A stretch of 64,000 bases of DNA from Prescottella soli (lineage in GTDB: Bacteria > Actinomycetota > Actinomycetes > Mycobacteriales > Mycobacteriaceae): assembly GCF_040024445.1 (NCBI RefSeq), contig NZ_CP157276.1:4712001-4776000 (forward strand), written 5' to 3'. Position numbers and translations under genes: made by a program. This document shows, piece by piece, positions 17,912 through 26,434 of the stretch. The notes below the pieces were generated by a model. That model saw only the letters and a list, made by a program, of their open reading frames with translations, was not told the DNA's origin and did no database searches. Position 1 is the stretch's first letter. Every line of letters begins with the position of its first letter.

Positions 17912-18949
17912 GTGAACCGACGGATGGTGACCCTGCTGGCAGCGTTGGCCCCGGTCGTGGCGCTCGGAGTGCTCGGGACGACCGTCCAGGTGCCGTTCGT
18001 AGCGCTCGGTCCCGGTCCCACGTTCAACACCCTCGGCGACGTCGACGGCAAGCCCGTCGTCGAGATCGACGGCACTCAGGTCGATCCGACCAGCGGCAAC
18101 CTCAACATGACGACGGTCGCGGTGCGCGACAAGCTGACGCTGTTCGACGCCCTGGGGCTGTGGGCGAGCGGGCGGCAGGGCCTGGTGCCCCGCGAGGAGG
18201 TGTACCCGCCGCAGAAGTCGAAGGTCGAGGTCCAGGAGGAGAACACCGCCCAGTTCGAGAACTCCGAGAACAGCGCCGAACTGGCGGCGCTGCGGTATCT
18301 CGGCAAGCCGGTGGCACTCGAGGTGACGACGGTGAGCGACGGCGGGCCGGCCGCGTCGGTGCTTCGGGACGGCGACCTCCTGCTGCGGGTCAACGGCACT
18401 CCCGTCGACACGCTGACCGGTCTGCAGGACGTGATCGGTTCATCGGCGCCCGGCACGACCGTGCAGGTGACGTACCAGCGGGACGGCGTCGAGTCGACCG
18501 CCCCGATCACGCTCGGTTCCCGCCCCGACACCGACGGCGGGGAGAACGCGAACAAGGGCTACCTCGGCGTCAACGCCAAGCAGGTGCCGAACGTGCCGTT
18601 CACGATCGACTTCAACCTCGCCGACATCGGTGGCCCCTCGGCCGGTCTGATGTTCAGCCTTGCCGTGGTCGACAAGCTCAGCACCGGCGAGATCAACGGC
18701 GGCAAGTTCGTCGCGGGCACCGGCACGATCGACCCGGACGGCGACGTCGGACCGATCGGCGGCATTCCCTACAAGATGATCGCCGCGCACGACGCGGGGG
18801 CGACCACGTTCCTGGTCCCGGCGAAGAACTGCGACGAGGCCCGCGCCAACAAGCCGGACGGACTCGACCTGGTCAAGGTCGAGACCCTCGGCGGTGCCGT
18901 CGACGCCCTCTCCACCATCAACTCCGGCGGCACCGCGCCGTCCTGCTAG
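17912..18949 (+). CDS. membrane-anchored PDZ-Lon protease (Rv3194c-type)
   Basis: 345-residue YlbL-like secreted or anchored serine protease. An N-terminal signal anchor (VTLLAALAPVVALGVLG) is followed by PFVALGPGPTFNTLG, a PDZ domain (about 130-220; DGGPAASVLRDGDLLLRVNG) and a Lon catalytic domain. The catalytic dyad is the Ser of GGPSAGLMF with the Lys of GGIPYKMIAA. It would degrade or process envelope proteins. GTG 17912 lies 7 nt after a -10 TATCCT, again a leaderless pattern. Synteny with the DUF2342 and UPF0182 genes is conserved in mycobacteria. Confidence 0.88.
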   Translation: MNRRMVTLLAALAPVVALGVLGTTVQVPFVALGPGPTFNTLGDVDGKPVVEIDGTQVDPTSGNLNMTTVAVRDKLTLFDALGLWASGRQGLVPREEVYPPQKSKVEVQEENTAQFENSENSAELAALRYLGKPVALEVTTVSDGGPAASVLRDGDLLLRVNGTPVDTLTGLQDVIGSSAPGTTVQVTYQRDGVESTAPITLGSRPDTDGGENANKGYLGVNAKQVPNVPFTIDFNLADIGGPSAGLMFSLAVVDKLSTGEINGGKFVAGTGTIDPDGDVGPIGGIPYKMIAAHDAGATTFLVPAKNCDEARANKPDGLDLVKVETLGGAVDALSTINSGGTAPSC

Positions 18950-18952
18950 CGG

Positions 18953-19594
18953 CTAGTCCTCGTCGGCGTCGAGCGTCGCGTACAGCGCGGCGACGACACC
19001 GGGTGCGAGGTTGTCGTAGGTGCGCAGCTCGATCCCGGCGAACGGGTCGTCGTTGTCGGTGGGGCGCAGCTGCAGCAACGCGATCGACGGCCCGTCCCTC
19101 AGCACCGCCGCGATCAGGCGCGCCTCCCGACGCTCGGGGTGCTCCTCGGCGGCGGTGCGCGCGACCTCGTCCGCCGCGTGCCGGTCGGAGATCACCGGGG
19201 CGAGGGCGTCGTCGAGGTCGGATTCGGCCTCGGGCGGCAGGACGACGATCTCCTGCACGAGCGCGCAGCCGACCACCTCGGACGGCCAGCTGGTGGTGGC
19301 GAGGAACTCGTCGAGTGCGGGCGAACCGCCCTCGACGTCGTCGGGCAGTGCGCCCTGTTCGATCGGGGTGAGTTCGGCGCCCTCGTCCAGTTGATCCAGG
19401 AGGGACGGCTCGGCCGCGGCGACGAGTGCGGTCGGAACGATCGCGAACATCGTCGGCGCTTGACCCCATCCGCCGGCATCGACGAAGTCGATCACCTCGT
19501 GCACGCATCTGCGCAGGGACTCGTCGGACAGGCTCATGTTCGGGTTGCCGGTGAACGGGTCATCCCCGTGGAATACGCCATCGCTATCGATCAC
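18953..19594 (-). CDS. PPA1309-family protein
   Basis: 213-residue acidic soluble protein of the PPA1309 family, known only from actinobacteria and usually encoded between the PDZ-Lon and UPF0182 genes, as here. Recognisable stretches are MSLSDESLRRCVHEVIDFVDAGGWG at the N-terminus (in parts) and PEVAxx-free middle GCALVQEIVVLPPEAE, then HPERREARLIAAVLRDG. Function unknown. GTG 19594 is preferred because AAGGA lies 7 nt upstream; ATG 19537 (MSLSDESL) is an alternative and begins where the conserved part starts. Confidence 0.7.
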   Translation of the reverse strand: MIDSDGVFHGDDPFTGNPNMSLSDESLRRCVHEVIDFVDAGGWGQAPTMFAIVPTALVAAAEPSLLDQLDEGAELTPIEQGALPDDVEGGSPALDEFLATTSWPSEVVGCALVQEIVVLPPEAESDLDDALAPVISDRHAADEVARTAAEEHPERREARLIAAVLRDGPSIALLQLRPTDNDDPFAGIELRTYDNLAPGVVAALYATLDADED

Positions 19595-19758
19595 GTCCTT
19601 ATCCTTGCACCAGGGGGTCGCACCGGCACTCGTCGGTGGCGGCGCTCCCGACGCCCGCTGGTTACGTAGAGTGGGACGAAACGGTCACTCTCAGGTGACG
19701 CTGGACGGTGCATTGGCTGCGGCGCGAAGGCGTCGCCAGATTGTTGGGAGAGTGGCAA

Positions 19759-22683
19759 GTGGGCATGCGGCCCCCCGCCGGTTTACCTTCGTTGTCGAAA
19801 CGCACACGCGTGCTGCTGATCCTGGCGCTGGTCGCCGCAGCACTGTTGCTGATCGGCCCTCGTTTCATCGACATCTACACCGACTGGTTGTGGTTCGGTG
19901 AGGTCGACTTCCGTGGTGTGTTCAGCAAGGTGCTGTTCACCCGATTGGCGCTGTTCGTGGTCGTCGGCCTGGTCGTCGGCGCGATCGTCTGGCTGGCGTT
20001 GCTGCTGGCGTATCGGTCGCGGCCGATGTTCCTGCCCTCGCCGGGCGCGAACGATCCGGTGGCGCGCTACCGCACCGCGGTGATGACCCGACAGAAGCTG
20101 TTCGGGATCGGCATCCCCGTCGTGATCGGCCTGTTCGCGGGTCTGGTCGGTCAGGCCAGTTGGTCGACGGTGCAGATGTTCTTCAACGGCAGCTCCTTCG
20201 GCGTCACGGATCCGCAGTTCGGCAAGGACATCGGGTTCTACGCGTTCGATCTGCCCTTCTACCAGTTCGTGCTGAACTGGCTCTTCGTCGCGGTCATCAT
20301 CGCGTTCTTCGCCAGCCTGATCACGCACTACATCTTCGGCGGTCTGCGGCTCAGCGGGCGGCAGGGTGCGTTGACGCGGTCGGCGCGCGTGCAGCTGGCG
20401 ATCCTCGCTGGCACGTTCGTGCTGCTCAAGGCCGTCTCCTACTGGTTCGACCGATACGCGCTGCTGTTCAGCAGCCGCAAGGAGCCCACGTTCACCGGTG
20501 CCGGATACACCGACATCAACGCGGTCCTGCCGGCGAAACTGATCCTGATGGCGATCGCGATCATCTGCGCCATCGCGTTCTTCGCCGCGATCTTCCTGCG
20601 CGACTTGCGGATCCCCGCGATGGCGGTGGTCCTGCTGGTGTTGTCGTCGATCCTCGTCGGCGCGGTGTACCCGCTGATCGTCGAGCAGTTCTCAGTCAAG
20701 CCCAACGCGGCCGACAAGGAGCGCGCGTACATCGAGCGCAACATCACGGCGACGCGGCAGGCGTACGGGATCACCGACGAGACCGTCGAATATGTGCCGT
20801 ATTCGGGCAAGGCGGAGAAGCAGCCCAAGGACGTGCCGTCGGACGTCACGACGATCGCGAACACCCGACTGCTCGACCCGAACATCCTCTCACCCACGTT
20901 CACGGCGCAGCAGCAGCTGAAGAACTTCTACGCGTTCCCCAAGTCGCTGAACATCGACCGCTACGACATGAACGGCGAACTGCGCGACTTCGTCGTCGCC
21001 GCGCGTGAGCTGTCCCCGTCGAGCCTGCAGGGCAACCAGACGGACTGGATCAACAAGCACACCGTCTACACGCACGGCAACGGCTTCGTGGCCGCGTACG
21101 CCAACCAGGTGACGGCGGTGAGCGGTGACGTCCAGAACAACACCGGCGGTTACCCGATCTACAGCGTCAGCGACCTCACGACCAAGCCCGCCGACAAGGC
21201 GCTCGAGGTCGAGAACCCGCGCATCTACTACGGCCCGGTGATCGCGGCGTCGGATGCCGACTACGCGATCGTCGGCGGTGCGCAGGGCAGCGCGCCCCGC
21301 GAGTACGACACCGACGACCAGAAGTACACGTACACCGGTGACGGTGGCGTCGGGATCGGCAACTGGTTCAACCGGTTGGCGTTTGCGGCCAAGTACACCG
21401 AGCGCAACATCCTGTTCTCGGGTGCGATCGGGTCGGATTCGAAGATCATCTACAACCGCGATCCGGCGGAGCGCGTAAACAAGGTGGCGCCGTGGCTGAC
21501 CACGGACGGCACGGTCTACCCGGCCGTCGTGGACGGACGCATGCAGTGGATCGTCGACGGGTACACCACGCTCGACAACTACCCGTACGCCCAGCGCTCG
21601 TCGCTCGACGGATTGGTGCAGGACAGCACCAACCAGGCGACCGGGCGGATGCTGCCGAAGAAGGAGGTCTCGTACATCCGGAACTCGGTGAAGGCGACCG
21701 TCGACGCGTACGACGGCACCGTCACGCTGTACCAGGTGGACGACAAGGATCCGGTGCTCAAGGCGTGGATGGGTGTGTTCCCCAACACGGTCAAGCCCAA
21801 GTCGGACGTCTCGGCCGATCTGCAGGCGCACTTCCGGTACCCGGAGGACCTGTTCAAGGTGCAGCGCGAGATGCTCTCGAAGTACCACGTCGACGATCCC
21901 AGCGTGTTCTTCGGCAACAACGCGTTCTGGTCGGTGCCGAGCGACCCGACGGTCGACACGGACAAGAACCAGCCGCCGTACTACGTGCTGTCCGGCAACC
22001 CGAAGACGGCGAAGCCGCAGTTCGTGTTGACCAGCCCGATGGTCGGCTACCAGCGTGAGCTGCTGTCCGCCTACATCTCGGTGCAGTCGGATCCGCAGAA
22101 CTATGGCAAGTTCACGGTGCTCCAGTTGCCGACGGAGACGCAGACGCAGGGTCCGCAGCAGGCGCAGTCGGCGATGACGTCGAATCCGCGTGTGGCGAGC
22201 GAGTTGTCACTGCTCAAGCAGTCCAACAAGATCCAGTACGGCAACCTGCTGACGTTGCCGATCGCCGACGGCGGCATCCTGTACGTCGAGCCGATCTACA
22301 CGCAGCGGAACTCGCCGAACGCGTTCCCGCAGCTCGCGCGTGTGATGGTGAGCTTCACCGACACCAACGGCATCAAGGTCGGCTACGCGCCGACGTTGGC
22401 CGAGGCGCTGGATCAGGTGTTCGGTTCGGGGACCGGCAATGTCGCGACCGCGCCGAGTGGCGAGACCGCGCCTTCGCCGGAGCAGAATGCCGGCCAGACG
22501 CCGACACCGCCGGCGCCGCCGGCGGCCGGTCAGACGCCGGACAAGGCCGCCGCGGTCGCGCAGTTGGATGCGGCGCTGTCGAATCTGCAGTCGGCGCAGC
22601 AGAAGGGCGATTTCAAGGCCTACGGTGACGCCCTCGCGCAGCTGCAGAAGGCTGTCGAGGCGTACCAGAAGGCCGGAGGCTAG
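19759..22683 (+). CDS. UPF0182 large membrane protein (Rv3193c-type)
   Basis: 974-residue protein. The N-terminal third has about seven TM segments (for example VLLILALVAAALLLIGPRF, LALFVVVGLVVGAIVWLAL, MAVVLLVLSSILVGAVYPL). A large extracytoplasmic domain follows, with many Tyr/Gly-containing motifs. The tail has a Pro/Ala/Thr-rich linker and a final helix (about 60 residues, AVAQLDAALSNLQSAQQKGD) predicted to be amphipathic. The family is universal in actinobacteria and has no agreed function. GTG 19759 (VGMRPPAGLPSLSKR) follows GGGAG by 8 nt; ATG 19765 is close by. A strong terminator follows. Confidence 0.88.
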   Translation: MGMRPPAGLPSLSKRTRVLLILALVAAALLLIGPRFIDIYTDWLWFGEVDFRGVFSKVLFTRLALFVVVGLVVGAIVWLALLLAYRSRPMFLPSPGANDPVARYRTAVMTRQKLFGIGIPVVIGLFAGLVGQASWSTVQMFFNGSSFGVTDPQFGKDIGFYAFDLPFYQFVLNWLFVAVIIAFFASLITHYIFGGLRLSGRQGALTRSARVQLAILAGTFVLLKAVSYWFDRYALLFSSRKEPTFTGAGYTDINAVLPAKLILMAIAIICAIAFFAAIFLRDLRIPAMAVVLLVLSSILVGAVYPLIVEQFSVKPNAADKERAYIERNITATRQAYGITDETVEYVPYSGKAEKQPKDVPSDVTTIANTRLLDPNILSPTFTAQQQLKNFYAFPKSLNIDRYDMNGELRDFVVAARELSPSSLQGNQTDWINKHTVYTHGNGFVAAYANQVTAVSGDVQNNTGGYPIYSVSDLTTKPADKALEVENPRIYYGPVIAASDADYAIVGGAQGSAPREYDTDDQKYTYTGDGGVGIGNWFNRLAFAAKYTERNILFSGAIGSDSKIIYNRDPAERVNKVAPWLTTDGTVYPAVVDGRMQWIVDGYTTLDNYPYAQRSSLDGLVQDSTNQATGRMLPKKEVSYIRNSVKATVDAYDGTVTLYQVDDKDPVLKAWMGVFPNTVKPKSDVSADLQAHFRYPEDLFKVQREMLSKYHVDDPSVFFGNNAFWSVPSDPTVDTDKNQPPYYVLSGNPKTAKPQFVLTSPMVGYQRELLSAYISVQSDPQNYGKFTVLQLPTETQTQGPQQAQSAMTSNPRVASELSLLKQSNKIQYGNLLTLPIADGGILYVEPIYTQRNSPNAFPQLARVMVSFTDTNGIKVGYAPTLAEALDQVFGSGTGNVATAPSGETAPSPEQNAGQTPTPPAPPAAGQTPDKAAAVAQLDAALSNLQSAQQKGDFKAYGDALAQLQKAVEAYQKAGG

Positions 22684-22716
22684 ACGGTTCGCCGCCGGTC
22701 GCCTCGGACCGGCGAA

Positions 22717-22766
22717 AGCTGAAGGGACCCTCCGTGCGCTGCGAGCGCGCGGAGGGTCCCTTCAGC
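22717..22766 (+). terminator. bidirectional terminator between UPF0182 and rpf
   Basis: An inverted repeat of about 17-18 bp (arms 22717-22734 and 22750-22766, core GAAGGGACCCTCCG). The loop contains a second short stem. It separates two convergent genes and can serve both. Confidence 0.85.
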
Positions 22767-22773
22767 TGTGGGG

Positions 22774-23520
<747 letters not shown>

Positions 23521-23634
23521 ACAGAGATTCGGCGGGCGTCATCCCACGGAAACGGACCGGTCGACCCGTTCGATTTCGCTACGGCGAGGAGAATGCGCAG
23601 GTGGGAGCGGGTCGTTGCCGAGTCGAATCCGGAG

Positions 23635-23651
23635 CGTTACATGCTCGTTAT
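23635..23651 (-). promoter_or_regulatory. MtrA-like direct repeat upstream of rpf
   Basis: On the minus strand ATAACG-AGCAT-GTAACG is a direct repeat of TAACG with an 11-bp period. This is the layout of MtrA response-regulator sites (GTAAC repeats), which control rpf and cell-wall hydrolase genes in other actinobacteria. It lies about 300 nt upstream of the rpf start, compatible with a promoter ahead of a long leader. Confidence 0.45.
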
Positions 23652-23797
23652 GTGAGATGGATTACTCGGTTTTCGTGAACTGCGTCACGCCGGAGGCGGG
23701 TGTCGGTGGGCGGAAGGCGCGTCGATGCGCCCCGAACGGGCCCCGCTGCAGGCGATTTGCCTTCGGTTCGCCTGCTCGTGTAACTTCGTTCATGCAT

Positions 23798-23871
23798 CGC
23801 GGGGTGGAGCAGCTCGGTAGCTCGCTGGGCTCATAACCCAGAGGTCGCAGGTTCAAATCCTGTCCCCGCTA
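23798..23871 (+). tRNA. initiator tRNA-fMet (CAT)
   Basis: A 74-nt cloverleaf with anticodon CAT in loop CTCATAA. It has a stem of three consecutive G-C pairs (GGG/CCC) and a non-Watson-Crick 1-72 position (C1 opposite T72). Both are hallmarks of initiator tRNA. The T loop is GTTCAAATC. CCA is not encoded (ACT follows). A strong hairpin terminator comes directly after. Confidence 0.93.
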
Positions 23872-23876
23872 CTAAA

Positions 23877-23912
23877 GAAGGCCCGGAAGTCCAACTGGAC
23901 TTCCGGGCCTTC
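23877..23912 (+). terminator. terminator after tRNA-fMet
   Basis: A perfect 17-bp inverted repeat with a 2-nt centre (GAAGGCCCGGAAGTCCA against its complement). It begins 5 nt after the tRNA. The arm ending in CCTTC gives weak T-richness on the plus strand. It can also serve the convergent fadD gene. Confidence 0.8.
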
Positions 23913-23971
23913 GTGCATGTGGCGGTCAGTTCGGGAGCGGCAGCTCGGTGCGGTTCCGGTGCGATCGAACT

Positions 23972-25615
23972 TCAGTCGGACTCGACATTCATCTCGATCA
24001 GCACCCGACGCAGCACCTTGCCGGTCGTGTTGCGGGGGATCTCGTCGAGGAAGACGACGTCGCGCGGCACCTTGTAGCGGGCCAGGTTCGCCTTCACGTG
24101 CGCACGTATCTCGTCCGCGTCCCGGGCGGACGTCGGCGCGGGCACGACGAACGCGCGGAGTCGCTGGCCGAACTCGTCGTCCGCGACGCCGATCACCGCG
24201 ACCTCGAGGACGTCGGGGCGTTCGGCGATGAGGTTCTCCACCTCGAGCGGGTACACGTTCTCGCCGCCCGAGACGATCATGTCGTCGTCGCGCCCGTCGA
24301 CGAAGAGCAGCCCGTCGCGGTCGAAGTGGCCGACGTCGCCGGTGGCGAGCATCCCGTCGATGTGCTCCTTGTCGCGGCCGTCGGTGTAGCCCGCGAAGCT
24401 CAGTCCGCTCTTGGCGAAGATGCGTCCGACGACGTCCGGTTCGGTGACGCGGTTGCCGGCGTCGTCGAACAGGGCGATGTGGCACGTCGCCGGGACGCGT
24501 CCTGCGGTGCCGGGGGCGCGCTCGAGGTCGTCCGGGGTGGCGACGGTGACGGCAGCGACCTCGGTGGAGCCGTAGAAGTTGTACAGCACCTTCCCGAATG
24601 CCTGTTGGGTGCGGACGCTCAGGTCCGGCGGGATGGCCGAGCCGGCCGCGAAGATCACCTTCAGCGACGAGGTGTCGTACTTGCCGAGCACGTCGGGGCC
24701 GAGGTCGATGATCCGCTGCAGCATCGTCGGCACCAGCACGAGGGTGTCGGCGCGGTGCTCGGCGAGCAGGCGGACGGTGGTCTCCGGATCGAAGCGGCGC
24801 TGCATCACGACGGTGTTCTCGAGCGCCATCCCCAGGCCGAGTTGGGAGATGCCGGTGCCGTGGAACGCGGGCGCGGCCATCAACATGGTCTGCTCGGGGC
24901 GCAACGGGATCCGGTCGAGGAACTGTGCGGTGACCAACGGGGACGTGTGCCCGCGCGGTGCGCCCTTGGGGGTTCCGGTGGTGCCGCTGGTGAGGAGGAT
25001 GAGTGTGCCCGGTTCCTCCGGGGCGGGCACGGAATCGGTGGACTGCTCGGCGATGAGTTCGTCGAGTGTGCGAGGGGGTGTCTCGGCCGGTGGCGTGCGC
25101 ACAGGACCGTCCGTCCACGACAGGAACGGGGTGACCTCGGTGGGCAGCGCGTCAGCGACGTCGGCGAACTCGCTGTCGAACACGAACCAGCGCACCCCTT
25201 CTCGCTTCGCCACGTCGGCGAGTTGCGGTCGGCCGAAGCCGGTGTTCATGAGCACCAGGCGTGCGCCGCTCTTCCCGGCAGCGAGCATCGTCAACACCAG
25301 ACCGCGGTGATTCCGGCACATGGCGCCGACGGGGGAGTCGATGCCGATCCCCACCGCCTGCCACGCGCGGACCAGCGCATTGGACTGGCCCTCGAGTTTG
25401 CCGTACGTGAGGAGTCCGCGTTCGTCGATCAGCGCGACGCGGTCGGGGTCGCGCGCGGCGTGCGTGTGCACCGACCCGGCGAACGGCCCGTACTTGCCGA
25501 CCGCGAGAAGTTCTCGGACACCCAAGTCGACGCGGGGGAAGGGGATCAAGCCGGAGCGCTGCATCACTCGTACGGCGCTGAGCGTGTCGGTGATCTTCGT
25601 CAGAACGTCCTGCAT
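23972..25615 (-). CDS. acyl-CoA synthetase (FadD-type AMP-forming ligase)
   Basis: 548-residue adenylate-forming enzyme that would activate a fatty or other carboxylic acid to its CoA thioester. It has the P-loop-like LLTSGTTGTPKG (209-218), YGSTE for AMP binding, TGDVGHFDRDG, GRDDDMIVSGGENVYP (hinge region) and the catalytic Lys in NTTGKVLRRVL near the C-terminus. Length and motifs fit medium/long-chain FadD proteins; the acid is not identifiable. ATG 25615 (MQDVLTKITD) has GGGAG 6 nt upstream. It is divergent from a membrane-protein gene, with a CRP-like palindrome between them. Confidence 0.88.
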   Translation of the reverse strand: MQDVLTKITDTLSAVRVMQRSGLIPFPRVDLGVRELLAVGKYGPFAGSVHTHAARDPDRVALIDERGLLTYGKLEGQSNALVRAWQAVGIGIDSPVGAMCRNHRGLVLTMLAAGKSGARLVLMNTGFGRPQLADVAKREGVRWFVFDSEFADVADALPTEVTPFLSWTDGPVRTPPAETPPRTLDELIAEQSTDSVPAPEEPGTLILLTSGTTGTPKGAPRGHTSPLVTAQFLDRIPLRPEQTMLMAAPAFHGTGISQLGLGMALENTVVMQRRFDPETTVRLLAEHRADTLVLVPTMLQRIIDLGPDVLGKYDTSSLKVIFAAGSAIPPDLSVRTQQAFGKVLYNFYGSTEVAAVTVATPDDLERAPGTAGRVPATCHIALFDDAGNRVTEPDVVGRIFAKSGLSFAGYTDGRDKEHIDGMLATGDVGHFDRDGLLFVDGRDDDMIVSGGENVYPLEVENLIAERPDVLEVAVIGVADDEFGQRLRAFVVPAPTSARDADEIRAHVKANLARYKVPRDVVFLDEIPRNTTGKVLRRVLIEMNVESD

Positions 25616-25654
25616 GGTGGCTCCCATCGGTGACGTCGGCAGCCCCAGCCTAGT

Positions 25655-25670
25655 AGTGATGTGCATCACA
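25655..25670. promoter_or_regulatory. CRP/GlxR-like operator between fadD and membrane gene
   Basis: The minus strand reads TGTGATGCACATCACT, matching the CRP-family consensus TGTGA-N6-TCACA at all but the last base. The fadD -10-like TAGGCT lies at 25647-25652, so the site covers the fadD promoter and may repress it. For the plus-strand gene it sits near -80, an activator-like distance. Two further inverted repeats (TACTA/TAGTA at 25708-25724, AGTA/TACT at 25721-25733) lie next to the plus-strand -10. Confidence 0.55.
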
Positions 25671-25741
25671 GTGGGTCGATTGCTCCTGGTCGGCGGGCTG
25701 CGAGATGTACTAGGAGTCGTAGTAGGCGCTACTCTCGCGTG

Positions 25742-26278
25742 GTGAAATCCCGAGCCGACGCCGTCGCGCAGCTGCGCGGCACGTTCGTCGGCTCGCTGTC
25801 CGGAGCGATCAGCATCGCCGCGCACGGCCTCGGCGGCGGAACCGCCGCACCGAGCGAGGAGGCGATCGTGCTGCTCGTCGCGGCCGCCGCGGTGGTCGGC
25901 GCCGCAGTCGCGTCCCTGCGCAGCCGGTGCAATCCGCTGCTCCTCCTCGTCGCGGTCCTCGCGGCAGGACAGGGGATCGGGCACTTCACGTTGACGCTGG
26001 CGTCGGATCACGCGCACGGCCTGAACCTGCCCCCGCAGATGATCGCGGCGCACGTGGCGGCCACCGCGGTCGGCGCGGTGCTGGTCCGGGCCGCCGAGAT
26101 CGCACTGCTCGGCGTGATCGCCTCGGTGGTCCGCGTCGTCGTCGCGGTGCTGTCGACGCCGCCTGTGCCCGACGTCCGACGCTGGACGCCCACGGTCGTC
26201 CGCCGTGTCGACCCCACCATCTCCCGCATCGCCCGGGCCGCGGGCGGAACTCGCGGACCTCCGGCTCTTTCCCGGTAG
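25742..26278 (+). CDS. small His-containing membrane protein upstream of PepSY gene
   Basis: 178-residue protein with four to five TM helices (IVLLVAAAAVVGAAVASL, PLLLLVAVLAAGQGIGHF, AATAVGAVLVRAAEIAL and others). His residues occur in or near membrane segments (SIAAHGLGGG, GHFTLTL, DHAHGLNLPP), suggesting metal or heme handling. GTG 25742 lies 6 nt after a -10 TACTCT; GTG 25739 is also possible. It is the first of three membrane-protein genes in one direction (with the PepSY gene). I do not recognise a named family. Confidence 0.65.
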   Translation: MKSRADAVAQLRGTFVGSLSGAISIAAHGLGGGTAAPSEEAIVLLVAAAAVVGAAVASLRSRCNPLLLLVAVLAAGQGIGHFTLTLASDHAHGLNLPPQMIAAHVAATAVGAVLVRAAEIALLGVIASVVRVVVAVLSTPPVPDVRRWTPTVVRRVDPTISRIARAAGGTRGPPALSR

Positions 26279-26324
26279 ACACCCGGCCACGCGCTCGCGT
26301 GCCCGGCATCTGCTGCTGCCTTCA

Positions 26325-26405
26325 CCGCCGATACCGGCACACCCGCGCAACCGTGTGCGGGTGCCCGTCGGCGTGTCCTTCGCGGCGCGCGCTCTCTCGC
26401 GCGCC
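26325..26405 (+). promoter_or_regulatory. structured leader ahead of PepSY gene
   Basis: Two potential stem-loops lie in the 156-bp gap. The first has arms GCCGA...TCGGC enclosing GGCACACCCGC against GCGGGTGCC (26326-26372). The second is a perfect 8-bp hairpin GGCGCGCG-CTCTCT-CGCGCGCC (26384-26405), ending 29 nt before the start codon. No T-tract follows, so a terminator is unlikely; an RNA regulatory element is possible. No known riboswitch motif was recognised. Confidence 0.4.
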
Positions 26406-26434
26406 GATTCGAAACTTCAGGAAAGAGCTGTTTC

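Noticed and set aside
25628-26350. N-terminal extension of the fadD frame on the minus strand
   Set aside because: The extra 240 residues are antisense to the 25742 gene; a ribosome site and conserved start favour ATG 25615.
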